DNA of 64,000 nucleotides from an uncultured Mediterranea sp. (GTDB lineage Bacteria; Bacteroidota; Bacteroidia; Bacteroidales; Bacteroidaceae), in contig NZ_CABUOL010000001.1 in assembly GCF_902493215.1 (NCBI RefSeq), positions 186,001 to 250,000 of the forward strand, given 5' to 3'. The notes under the pieces are model-generated. The model was not told where the DNA came from. It saw only the letters and a list, made by a program, of their open reading frames with translations, and ran no database searches. Positions 18,467-27,112 of this stretch are shown one piece after another. Numbering within the stretch: position 1 is the stretch's first letter; every line of letters starts with the position of its first letter. The position numbers were made by a program, and so were the translations under genes.

Positions 18467-21400
18467 ATGAAAAAGACGAAAAGATTGCTGCTAATTGCCG
18501 GCGTTCTTGCAGGAAGCAGTTTTCTACCTGTCCTTGCCGAGTCCAAGGATACCTTGTCCGTGCGGCCGGACCATATCAACAATGCCGAAACGCCCTACTT
18601 CCCTCAAGTTTTCAACCAAGATGGCGGGTCATGCGGATCTGCTTCACGTATCGGATACATGTTCACTCACGAAATCAACGCATTCCGCGGTACCGACGCA
18701 TCACTCCCCGAGAATATCTATCCCACTCACTTCACGTGGCTGTTGACCAACAGCCATTCCGGAAAAGAAGGTATGGCAATTGCTAACGGAGTACCCAATT
18801 CCATCGTCTATGGTGGCACGACTTATTCCAAACTGTTCGGTAACCAAGATTGTGCCAACCCCGATTTTGGATGGATGCAGGGTTACGACAAATGGTACTC
18901 TGCCATGTTCAACCGTATCTCCTGTAACTCATTTTCTCCTTTGGGCGTAGATACGGAAAAAGGAAGAGAATTCATTAAGAACTGGCTTTGGAATCACCAA
19001 GGAGATTCCGACTTCTATGCCGGCGGTATCTGTGGAATAGGCGTGGCCAGTGCCTGTAAACAAGCCCCAATAGAGAATGACCCGGATGGAAAGAATCAAA
19101 CAGCCGGTGTTGTGGGAAAGAAATACGTAACCCGCTGGGGAGACGGTGTAGACCATGCCCTAACCATTGTAGGTTACGACGACCGTATCGTGTTCGACCT
19201 AGACAGCAACAAAGTCTATGGTGAAAAAGACAAAGATGAATGCGGCGCATGGATTATCGTTAATTCATGGGGTGACGGATGGGCCAACAACGGATTCATC
19301 TATTGTCCATATAAATACGGATTTCCTGTCCGCCAACAAGAAGGAGGCGCATGGAAACCTGAATTCTACCATGTACGCAAGAATTATCGCCCGCTCCGCA
19401 CATTGAAAATACGTATGGCCTATTCGCACCGGAGCGAATTGAAATTGACTGTAGGTATTTCGTCTGATTTGAATGCCACACAGCCGGATGTCCGTATCGA
19501 ACTCGAACATTTCAAGTTTGCAGGAGACGGACGGTCAGACAAAGAGAAGAATGGAACGGAAGCTGCCACACCCATGCTGGGGAAATGGGCTGACGGTAAG
19601 TTACATGCCGAGCCGATGGAATTCGGTTACGACTTAACGGACCTTTCTTCGGTTTTTGACACACGACGCCCCCTGAAATATTTCTTCTGCATTGAGCGGA
19701 AAAAGGGGAGCATCGGAAATGGGAAAATATATGCCTGCTCGGTCATCGACTACGAATTCGACCGCAAAGGCATCGAAACCCCGCTTACCGGACCTGCCGG
19801 ACGAGATATCGACGGACAGGAAGAAATGACTTTTGTCGCTTCCGTCGTACAAGGCGAACCACTGTTTGCACCCGCCAACCTGCATTATCTCCCGGACGAG
19901 ACAGCCACACAAGGTATATTGGCGTGGAACACGCCCCAACGTTCACACTACCCAATCAAAGGCTATATCCTGTTTGAAAACGAAGTTCCGGCAGATACAC
20001 TGCCCGCCGTACAAACACGTTTCCCTATCCGGAACAAGAACGCGGACTATTCGATAGCCGCTCTCTACAGCTTCCAGGACACACTGTCGGTTGTCTCTGC
20101 GCGAACTCCATCCGTACGTTCTTCCTTCGAACGCCCGTATCAGCCGCACAGTCTGTTGTTGAAAGAATGCGGATTCACGATTCCAGACATCTTTGAAGAG
20201 AACTGTATGCATGCCACCATCGAATATTGGCTGAAGCCTTATAGCTGGAGAAACTGGAACCAAAGTATCGGTCCCGGCTGGGGAAGCTTCCTCATTCATG
20301 CCAACGACGACGGTTCACTCAGTGCAGGATGGGACGGTGAGAACCGTATGGATACCCACAAAGGACTGATAAAAACCGACCAATGGCAACACTTCGCCTT
20401 TGTCATTGCACAAGATACACTGACGGCCTATATCAACGGAGTACCCGCAGATACCCTGATAAGCAACGGTCGGAAAGGTATAGGAGGCTTCAAACAATTC
20501 CCCTTCGGTACACATCAGGACGGAGCTCTCGACGGTGAACTGGCCGAAGTTCGTATCTGGAAAGAAGCACGTACACCCGAACAAATCAAAGAATTCATGT
20601 ACGCCAGCTTCGAACCGGCCGGCATACCGCGTCCGCTTGCCGCCTATTACCGGGGAGAAACCATCGGGAAAGGACGCCAGCGGATGTGGCGAGACTTTGC
20701 AGGGCACTGCCATGCACCCATAGCAAACTACGGGCAATATGAAACATTGGACGAACTACCCGACAGCCTGCATATCCCTACAGAAGATACATTCCTAAGT
20801 TTCGAACTGCCTGATTCGGATATCCGTGCAGGAGAATCCTTCCGCGTTCTTCCCCAATGCTCGCCCGACATACAGACAATCTGCTGGGATGTACCAGGTG
20901 CAGGGGTGAAGAAGCTTCCGGTAAAGGTACCTACCCTGCTGTTTCCAAAGCCCGGCAAGCAGAAAATCACCCTGACCGGACTGACCACAACCGGTGAAAA
21001 AGTAAAAGCAGTCCGCAAAGTAAACGTGCTCCCCGCACCGGTTCCCGATGCCGGATTCCAGCCCATACGCAATGAAATCCTGGCAGGAGAACGCATCAGC
21101 TTCCAGCCTCTCCACCCCATAGCCGGATACCGTTATGAATGGAGTCTGGAACGAAGTGACAATCCGCAGGTGACTACACAGAATGCAGCCGCCACTTATG
21201 AAACAAGCGGTGACTATACCGTCAGCCTGAAAGTCAGCAATCCATGGACTGGAGAGTCGGCACAAGCGGCCCGTTCCATCCATGTAAAGAATGTAGCTCC
21301 CGACGTTGCTTTCGACGTCACGCCGATGATTGTCCGGAAAGGGGAGACAGTTGACTTGGCAGACCGCAGCCGCTATATGCCCACCCAGTGGAACTGGCAG

Positions 21401-22762
21401 CTGGACAGCCGGCGTTTCACGACCTTTGCCCGAGGGGCAAAGGCCCGTCTGAAGATGGACGTACCCGGTGTTTACGATATTACACTGACCGCTTCGAACG
21501 AGGAAGGGCAAAGTACTCTCTGCCGGAAAGGGGTACTGACAGTATGCAATGCAGACAGCAAAAACGGGCTGAACTTCTCCAACCCGTCGGCTGCAGTCAC
21601 CACACAAAGCGCACTCTGGCAGGGACCAACCCGGGAGATGACGATAGACTGGTGGATGAATCCGGGGGCAAAAGCCCGGCTGGCAGGCATCGGGCATGAA
21701 GCTTCCACCTGGCAGATTGCCGCCGACAAGCACGGACGCATGACGGTTTACATAGACAGCCTCCCGGCCCGCTCGGACAACGGGTTCGTCATTTCCGGCC
21801 AATGGCACCACTATGCGGTGGCCTTCGGCAACGGGCAAGTGCGGTTCATGCGCGATGGAGAGACCTGCAAGACGGTGCAGCTGAAAGACAAAAAAGGCAG
21901 GGCGGCACAGGTTCCCGCATTCTCCCATGTACGTCTCGGCGGGGAAGAAACGCCCATGAACGCCACCATTGACGAGTTCCGTATCTGGAAAAAGGACCTG
22001 AAAGACAGCCTCATGCAGCAGTATTGCAATGCTCCCATCGATGACGTGGCAAGGGCAGAGCGGGCAGACAAGCTGGTTCTTTACTACTCATTCAACCAGA
22101 ACGGGGGCGATGTACGCGACCTGACCTCCCACAACCACACCGGAAAACGCACCTCCTTCGGTCCCGACGGTGATGCCTGGGGGTACTCTGCCGGTGTATT
22201 CTGTCTGAATTTCGAAACACCTTTCGAGGACATTTCGGAGAAGGTACTGCCTCCTTCGCGCCGGCCATTTGCGACAGACGGACGCAGCGTCAACCACAAA
22301 GACAGCCTCCGTTTCCAGGCTTTCGACTACCAAAGCACGGGCTGGCAGGTGGAAAACGCGCTCGAGACGGACAGCATAAGCACAGGCCTGTATGTAGACC
22401 GTAACAAAGAGAATGCCTTGTGCGTATACACTTCGTGGGACGGATTTGCCCCAAGGCTCGCCAACCACAAGCTTTACTGCACCGTAAAGCTGCCCGCAGG
22501 CAAGTACGAACTGGAAGTCATCCCCTACCAAGGCTTCTCGGCAGGCAGTTCGCGCCTGCTTGTTGCCGGCGGAAAAGGCTTGCCCGACCTGCCGGAAGCC
22601 GACACTGCCCTCGCATCGGCCCCGCTTTCGGAGCGTCGTTTGCCGTTCATTCTGACCCGCGAAACCGAAGTTTCGCTGGGCATCCTCTTCGACCTGCAGG
22701 GGCATAGCGGCATTGCCATCGACCGGATTGTGCTGCACAAGGCCACCACAGGCGGCGAGTAA
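18467..22762 (+). CDS. Large secreted C1-like cysteine peptidase with LamG and PKD domains
   Basis: The 1431-residue product has a signal peptide (MKKTKRLLLIAGVLAGSSFL). Residues about 40-330 are a papain-like domain: Q51 with C56 in QDGGSCGSAS, H230 in VDHALTIVGYDD and N266 in WIIVNSWGDGW form the Q/C/H/N active-site set. A LamG-type concanavalin-like sandwich follows at about 553-735 (KTDQWQHFAFV, GELAEVRIWKEART), then two PKD-like domains at about 858-1026 (SGDYTVSLKVSNPW, PGVYDITLTASNEEG), a second LamG at about 1033-1200, and a beta-rich end. This looks like a secreted protease with binding modules, for host or dietary protein or glycoprotein. It is monocistronic with a strong promoter. 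No lipobox, sortase signal or type IX secretion tail is evident, so its location is uncertain. Confidence 0.82.
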   Translation: MKKTKRLLLIAGVLAGSSFLPVLAESKDTLSVRPDHINNAETPYFPQVFNQDGGSCGSASRIGYMFTHEINAFRGTDASLPENIYPTHFTWLLTNSHSGKEGMAIANGVPNSIVYGGTTYSKLFGNQDCANPDFGWMQGYDKWYSAMFNRISCNSFSPLGVDTEKGREFIKNWLWNHQGDSDFYAGGICGIGVASACKQAPIENDPDGKNQTAGVVGKKYVTRWGDGVDHALTIVGYDDRIVFDLDSNKVYGEKDKDECGAWIIVNSWGDGWANNGFIYCPYKYGFPVRQQEGGAWKPEFYHVRKNYRPLRTLKIRMAYSHRSELKLTVGISSDLNATQPDVRIELEHFKFAGDGRSDKEKNGTEAATPMLGKWADGKLHAEPMEFGYDLTDLSSVFDTRRPLKYFFCIERKKGSIGNGKIYACSVIDYEFDRKGIETPLTGPAGRDIDGQEEMTFVASVVQGEPLFAPANLHYLPDETATQGILAWNTPQRSHYPIKGYILFENEVPADTLPAVQTRFPIRNKNADYSIAALYSFQDTLSVVSARTPSVRSSFERPYQPHSLLLKECGFTIPDIFEENCMHATIEYWLKPYSWRNWNQSIGPGWGSFLIHANDDGSLSAGWDGENRMDTHKGLIKTDQWQHFAFVIAQDTLTAYINGVPADTLISNGRKGIGGFKQFPFGTHQDGALDGELAEVRIWKEARTPEQIKEFMYASFEPAGIPRPLAAYYRGETIGKGRQRMWRDFAGHCHAPIANYGQYETLDELPDSLHIPTEDTFLSFELPDSDIRAGESFRVLPQCSPDIQTICWDVPGAGVKKLPVKVPTLLFPKPGKQKITLTGLTTTGEKVKAVRKVNVLPAPVPDAGFQPIRNEILAGERISFQPLHPIAGYRYEWSLERSDNPQVTTQNAAATYETSGDYTVSLKVSNPWTGESAQAARSIHVKNVAPDVAFDVTPMIVRKGETVDLADRSRYMPTQWNWQLDSRRFTTFARGAKARLKMDVPGVYDITLTASNEEGQSTLCRKGVLTVCNADSKNGLNFSNPSAAVTTQSALWQGPTREMTIDWWMNPGAKARLAGIGHEASTWQIAADKHGRMTVYIDSLPARSDNGFVISGQWHHYAVAFGNGQVRFMRDGETCKTVQLKDKKGRAAQVPAFSHVRLGGEETPMNATIDEFRIWKKDLKDSLMQQYCNAPIDDVARAERADKLVLYYSFNQNGGDVRDLTSHNHTGKRTSFGPDGDAWGYSAGVFCLNFETPFEDISEKVLPPSRRPFATDGRSVNHKDSLRFQAFDYQSTGWQVENALETDSISTGLYVDRNKENALCVYTSWDGFAPRLANHKLYCTVKLPAGKYELEVIPYQGFSAGSSRLLVAGGKGLPDLPEADTALASAPLSERRLPFILTRETEVSLGILFDLQGHSGIAIDRIVLHKATTGGE

Positions 22763-22806
22763 GCCCCGCCTCTCCCCTACAGACAGCCGCAAGGAACGGT
22801 GAAGAT

Positions 22807-22832
22807 GCGGAAAAGAGCGTTTCTCTTTCCGC
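22807..22832 (+). terminator. Hairpin after C1-peptidase/LamG gene
   Basis: GCGGAAAAGAG pairs with CTCTTTCCGC (one bulged A) around CGTTT. A T-containing stretch (AACTTTTCCC) follows. It overlaps the upstream part of the next promoter. Confidence 0.5.
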
Positions 22833-22850
22833 AACTTTTCCCTATCTTTG
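22820..22850 (+). promoter_or_regulatory. Promoter of LysO-like gene
   Basis: TATCTTTG at 22843-22850 is a perfect -7 box. TTTC at 22820-22823, 19 bp upstream, is a one-mismatch -33. The start codon is 31 bp downstream. Confidence 0.55.
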
Positions 22851-22880
22851 CGGCTGTTTTTCATCCAACAATCAGAAAGA

Positions 22881-23801
22881 ATGTTCACAGTTATCGGACT
22901 CATGCTGGCGGGAATGCTGGCGGGATATGTATTGCGAAGGAAGCGTCTGGCCATGATCCAGCCGGCTATCACCGTGCTCATCTGGGCGCTGCTATACTTG
23001 CTTGGCGTGGAAGTGGGCGGCAACGAGGCCATCATAAACAGTCTGCACACCCTGGGAATGGAGGCGGCAGTGATGACACTGGGCGGCACACTGGGCAGCG
23101 TCACGGCGGCCCTGCTGCTGTGGAAGGCACTGGCACGCGGGCGGAAAGGCCGGACGACGGGGGGAACCGCCCCTGCCGGTGACGGGAGCATGCTACGGGC
23201 TTTGCGGGGAAGCCTCGTCATTGTGGGGTTCTTCGCACTTGGCGTAGTGAGCAGCCTCGCGGGACTGGTGCCGGGACACGTGGGGACGCGTGTGAGTTTC
23301 TACGCGCTCTGTGCGCTGATGACTTGCGTAGGAATGGGGGTGGGAAACGACCCCGAGACGCTGAAAAACTTCCGTTCGCTGAACCCGCGCCTTGTCTTTC
23401 TGCCTGCAATGACCATCGCCGGTACGCTGGTGGGCACGGCTTTGGTGAGCCTGATACTGACGCACCGCAGCCTTTCGGACTGCCTTGCGGTGGGTTCGGG
23501 CTTCGGTTACTACTCGCTTTCGAGCATCTTCATCACCGAATACCGCGGGGCGGAGCTGGGCACCGTCGCGCTGCTGGCCAACATCAGCCGTGAACTTCTG
23601 ACCCTGCTCACTGCCCCTTTGCTGGCCCGATGGTTCGGACCTTTGGCACCGATATCCGCCGGAGGGGCCACCACAGCCGATACTACCCTGCCCGTCATCA
23701 CGCGGGTTTCGGGGCAGGAATTCGCCGTTCTGTCCATCTTCCACGGGTTTGTGACGGACTTCAGCGTGCCGTTCCTCGTCACGCTGTTCTGCTCGCTGTA
23801 A
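22881..23801 (+). CDS. LysO-family (YbjE/DUF340) amino-acid exporter
   Basis: The 306-residue membrane protein has about eight hydrophobic segments and starts MFTVIGLMLAGMLAGYVLRRK, a pattern found in LysO-type proteins. Conserved pieces are ALLYLLGVEVGGN, ALCALMTCVGMGVGND, VGSGFGYYSLSSIFITEYRG and NISRELLTLLTAPLLARWFGPLAPISAGGATTAD split over the second half. E. coli LysO exports L-lysine and the toxic analogue thialysine; that is family knowledge and the substrate here is inferred. A stretch rich in Gly, Arg and Thr (ARGRKGRTTGGTAPAGDGS) in the middle is a likely cytosolic linker between the two LysO halves. The start at 22881 gives the family N-terminus. Confidence 0.85.
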   Translation: MFTVIGLMLAGMLAGYVLRRKRLAMIQPAITVLIWALLYLLGVEVGGNEAIINSLHTLGMEAAVMTLGGTLGSVTAALLLWKALARGRKGRTTGGTAPAGDGSMLRALRGSLVIVGFFALGVVSSLAGLVPGHVGTRVSFYALCALMTCVGMGVGNDPETLKNFRSLNPRLVFLPAMTIAGTLVGTALVSLILTHRSLSDCLAVGSGFGYYSLSSIFITEYRGAELGTVALLANISRELLTLLTAPLLARWFGPLAPISAGGATTADTTLPVITRVSGQEFAVLSIFHGFVTDFSVPFLVTLFCSL

Positions 23802-23860
23802 GGCCTGGGCGGCGGGAAAGCGTTGCCTGCCGACAGACTCACCGATTAAAAAACGATATG

Positions 23861-24056
23861 CAGATGCCCCTGAAAGCAGAGATTTGAAAAGAGGGCACCA
23901 CAGATTACGCAGATTTACACAGATTTTTAAAGGAATCTCCCGCACGGGATAAAGGAATAATCTGTGCTAATCTGTGTAATCTGTGGTGCCTTTTTAATCA
24001 TTCCCCCTCACGAGGAAAATGAATAATCTGTGTAAATCTGAGTAATCCGTGGTGCC
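23861..24056. repeat. Dispersed repeat R1, copy b, with unique flank shared with copy c
   Basis: From 23894 a GGCACCACAGATTAC left half is followed by right halves ending GGTGCC at 23990 and again at 24056, exactly 66 bp apart. The 33 bp before the element (beginning CAGATGCCCCTGAAAGCAG) are also shared with the copy at 26834, so the two loci are direct duplicates of about 195 bp. It lies after the LysO-like stop codon. Confidence 0.9.
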
Positions 24057-24094
24057 TTTTTTAGGCGGCGAAACCACGAATCATCCCCACTTCC

Positions 24095-24171
24095 TGTCAT
24101 TCTGAGCGGAGCGAAGAATGCCGGAAACACAGGCTTGTGCAGGGAGATCCTTCACTTCGTTCAGGATGACA
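24095..24171. repeat. Dispersed TGTCATTCTGAG-type inverted repeat
   Basis: TGTCATTCTGAGCGGAGCGA at the left and TTCACTTCGTTCAGG followed by ATGACA at the right form imperfect terminal inverted repeats of a 77-bp element. Elements with this signature occur between genes in many unrelated bacterial genomes and have no known function. The rest of 23802-24390 (589 bp without a gene) holds repeat R1b, this element, purine-rich sequence with no pattern I can name, and the next promoter. Confidence 0.8.
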
Positions 24172-24338
24172 GAGGGGCGGGACCAGCATAGAAAGGGAGC
24201 AGGAACAGCATGACAGAGGGATGGGAACAGCATAAAAAAAGCAAAGGAGCAGGGTGTCAGAAGCGCGGAAACAGCACATCCCGCAGCAGGGCACCGCCTT
24301 TCCTTGTCCTGAAAAACAACACAAATACACGCCGGCCG

Positions 24339-24369
24339 TTTGTTTTCTACAGAATTTTCCGTTCCTTTG
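24339..24369 (+). promoter_or_regulatory. Promoter of the beta-propeller lipoprotein pair
   Basis: TTTG at 24339-24342 and TTCCTTTG at 24362-24369 are separated by 19 bp; the -7 box differs from TAnnTTTG at one base. The start codon is 21 bp downstream. Confidence 0.6.
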
Positions 24370-24390
24370 TGTGGGTTAAAATCTGATCAA

Positions 24391-25578
24391 ATGAAACAAT
24401 TAGTATGGCCGTTGCTTGCCTGCCTGCTGCTGTCGGGGTGCAAGGGAGGGGCCAAAACCGAAAAGACAGCCTTGAACGATACCACGTTCCACACCATCCA
24501 GTTTGTCCCGAAGGCAGAGGAGATGAAGCAGCAAATGCCCGTTTCGCGCATCGCCACGCGGGTGGAATACATCCCGCTGGAGACTTCAGACAGCGTTCTG
24601 ATAGGCTATATAGAGAATATGGTCGTATGGAAAGGCCGCTTTTACTTCTATGACAGGAAGAATGAAACCCTCTTCTGCTTCGGTGCCGACGGTCGTTTTC
24701 TCCACCGAATAGGCCGGCAAGGCGAAGGTCCCCAAGAGTATACATCCTGCAAGACATTTGACATTGACCCGGCAAACGGTGATGTCTACATCAACGACTC
24801 ACGGTCGCGCAGGGTCTGTGTCTATACTGCTGACGGGCAATTCAAGACCCGATATGAAGTTCCCTTCTGGTTCAATTGCCTGGCCCGGCAGGGCAAACAT
24901 ATACATTATTATATAGGATGTTTCCCCAACAAGCGCTTTCAGGAGGCAACCTATCCTACCGAGTACCGCCTTGCCACGACGGAAGACGGCAAGGAATGGA
25001 ACTGCCAGCTGCCCTTTACCTACGATCCGATCTATATGGAAATACCCACGTTGGACTCCAACTTCTCCTTTTACCGGGATACGCTCCTGCTGACCGAAGA
25101 CCTTTCCGGCGAAGTCTTTACCGTCTGTCCCGACGGAAACGTGCGGCCCCGCTACCGGATTGAGTTCCCTGAAAACGCCTACAGGCCCTCATTCCGTGTA
25201 CCCATTAAAGATGAAACCGCAATAAAGGCACTCAAAGCAGACAAACTGACCAAGGTTTTCAGCAAGGTTTATGAGACGGACCGATATGTCTTCTTCAACT
25301 ATGCCCATCAAGTCATTGGGATGGCCCTACTGGACAAGCAGACCGGAAAGGTAGAGAATCTGGGCTTTATGCCGGTGGACGACTACAACAACATCCGCCT
25401 TTCGTCTGTCTTCCGCCATGTGGACAGCACGCATATTTACCAGACAGTCAGTGCTGAAATACTGCTTAACCCCGACCGCAAGCCTGCTTCTGAGGAGCTT
25501 GCCGAAAGGATAAGCCGCCTGAACCCCGACGACAATCCGGTCATTGTCAAGATTACCCTGAAGGGAAAACAAGATTAA
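24391..25578 (+). CDS. 6-bladed beta-propeller lipoprotein
   Basis: The 395-residue product has a lipoprotein signal peptide ending LLLSGC. It then shows the pattern of the Bacteroidales 6-bladed beta-propeller family: RIATRVEYIPLETSDSVLIG, YFYDRKNETLFCFGADGRFL, IGRQGEGPQEY, DIDPANGDVYINDSRSRRVCVYTADGQF and later blade repeats. Family members are outer-membrane-associated lipoproteins of unknown role, often in groups of paralogs. The start at 24391 begins the signal peptide. It is followed after 17 bp by a paralog, so the two are almost certainly co-transcribed. The pair is bracketed by direct copies of repeat R1. Confidence 0.85.
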   Translation: MKQLVWPLLACLLLSGCKGGAKTEKTALNDTTFHTIQFVPKAEEMKQQMPVSRIATRVEYIPLETSDSVLIGYIENMVVWKGRFYFYDRKNETLFCFGADGRFLHRIGRQGEGPQEYTSCKTFDIDPANGDVYINDSRSRRVCVYTADGQFKTRYEVPFWFNCLARQGKHIHYYIGCFPNKRFQEATYPTEYRLATTEDGKEWNCQLPFTYDPIYMEIPTLDSNFSFYRDTLLLTEDLSGEVFTVCPDGNVRPRYRIEFPENAYRPSFRVPIKDETAIKALKADKLTKVFSKVYETDRYVFFNYAHQVIGMALLDKQTGKVENLGFMPVDDYNNIRLSSVFRHVDSTHIYQTVSAEILLNPDRKPASEELAERISRLNPDDNPVIVKITLKGKQD

Positions 25579-25595
25579 CCCATCATTATACCGTT

Positions 25596-26822
25596 ATGAA
25601 CAGCAAATGGATGTACGCAGCAGCCGCAGCCTGCATGCTGGCTGCCTGCCGTCCCGCCGCCGAGAAAGCCGGCGGGACACTGACCGTAATCGATGTGGCG
25701 GGTGCCGCCGCACAGCAAACCGAGTTGAAGATTTCCGACCTGGGAACGCGGATACGCTATGTGCCGCTGGAGACAAACGACAGCTGCCTCATAGGGAGAA
25801 ACCCGCAAATCATGGTCCTGAAGGGACAGATACTGGTACAGTCGGGGACGGATGTCTACAGCTTTGACAAGGAAACGGGGCGCTTCCTCAACGCTATAGG
25901 CCACGCGGGAGAGGACCCCAAGGGTTATTCCATACACGCCGGACGCCCCTATTACAATGAGCGCAACGGCCTTATGTACTTTGTACGCTGGCCCAATGCA
26001 CTGCAAAAGTACGACCTCGGGGGTACCTATCAGGGGAAGGCCGTCATCCCTACCCCGCCTGCCATGCCGGACAGCTACGGCTTTGTGGACACTCTGGTCG
26101 TGGGCTACTATAACAACATCGCCCAACAAAACACCCACAAACGCATGCTGGGACTCTTCATGGAGGCAGGCCAGTTGAGGGACAGCATAGTAAGTCCGCT
26201 ACCCGCATTGCCGCCGATGAAGATGGAAGACATCGCCTCCATCAGTGTCTTGCGCCTGGGCATTGCGCAGGCTTTATACACCCGATTCGGGGACGGAACG
26301 TCGTCTTACAGCATCGCCTCGCCCACTACCTTGTGGAACTACGACGGAGAACTGCGCTTCAAGGACACCTTCAACGACACCGTCTACAACGTTTCGGCAG
26401 CAGGAGAACTGACGCCGGCCTATGTCTTCGGCACGGGCGAACGGCGGTTGGAGCCGAAGGCACGCTGGAGCGACGACGAGGCAAAGGGCACGATGCTGCC
26501 CGTTTTGATGCTCGAAACGCCGCGCAACATCTTCTTCCAGTGCGCCGAAGATCTGAGGAAAGCCGTGAACGGCGTCTACGACAAGCAGGCCGGCACGACC
26601 CGCATGTGCGACGAAGAGAAGGGTCTGACCGACGATGTGAACCACTTCCTCCCCTTCCGACCGAGTGCTTGCAGCGCACAAGGCGAGTATGCGCAACTGG
26701 TTGAAGCGTCCGATGTCGTGGACTTTCTCGACGAGAACCCCGAGGCCAAGGAAAACTCCGCACTGGCTCCGCTGCTCAAGATTGGCGAGGAAGACAACCC
26801 TGTCGTCGTACTTGTGTACTGA
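25596..26822 (+). CDS. 6-bladed beta-propeller-like lipoprotein (DUF4934-type), paralog
   Basis: The 408-residue product has a lipoprotein signal peptide (MNSKWMYAAAAACMLAAC, lipid cysteine 18). Its N-terminal part mirrors the upstream gene (LGTRIRYVPLETNDSCLIG, YSFDKETGRFLNAIGHAGEDPKGY), so the two are diverged paralogs of the same propeller family. The C-terminal third (DEEKGLTDDVNHFLPF to the end) resembles DUF4934-type proteins. Its function is unknown; location is probably the outer membrane or periplasm. It lies 17 bp after the first gene, sharing its promoter. Convergent with hppA, from which it is separated by repeat R1c. Confidence 0.75.
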   Translation: MNSKWMYAAAAACMLAACRPAAEKAGGTLTVIDVAGAAAQQTELKISDLGTRIRYVPLETNDSCLIGRNPQIMVLKGQILVQSGTDVYSFDKETGRFLNAIGHAGEDPKGYSIHAGRPYYNERNGLMYFVRWPNALQKYDLGGTYQGKAVIPTPPAMPDSYGFVDTLVVGYYNNIAQQNTHKRMLGLFMEAGQLRDSIVSPLPALPPMKMEDIASISVLRLGIAQALYTRFGDGTSSYSIASPTTLWNYDGELRFKDTFNDTVYNVSAAGELTPAYVFGTGERRLEPKARWSDDEAKGTMLPVLMLETPRNIFFQCAEDLRKAVNGVYDKQAGTTRMCDEEKGLTDDVNHFLPFRPSACSAQGEYAQLVEASDVVDFLDENPEAKENSALAPLLKIGEEDNPVVVLVY

Positions 26823-26833
26823 GAAACCGCAGA

Positions 26834-27095
26834 CAGATGCCCCTGAAAGCAGGGGGCTGAAAAGAGGGCACCACGGATTACGCAGATTTACACAGATTTT
26901 TTAAGGAATTTCCCGCACGGGATATATGAATAATCTGTGTAAATCCATGTAATCTGTGGTGCCTTTTTTATTATCTCCCCGCACGGAAAAAATAAATAAT
27001 CTGTGTAAATCCGTGTAATCTGTGGTGCCCTTTTAATTATCTTCCCGCACGGGAAAAAAGAATAATCTGTGTAAATCCGTGTAATCTGTGGTGCC
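26834..27095. repeat. Dispersed repeat R1, copy c, with three 66-bp right halves
   Basis: One left half (GGCACCACGGATTACG at 26877) is followed by three right halves whose TGTGGTGCC begin at 26955, 27021 and 27087, exactly 66 bp apart. Between them is CCCGCACGGGA-type sequence. The first 43 bp (CAGATGCCCCTGAAAGCAG onward) match copy b. It fills the 290-bp convergent gap before hppA, in which nothing else is seen. Confidence 0.9.
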
Positions 27096-27112
27096 CTTTC
27101 AAGCAGCTTCCA

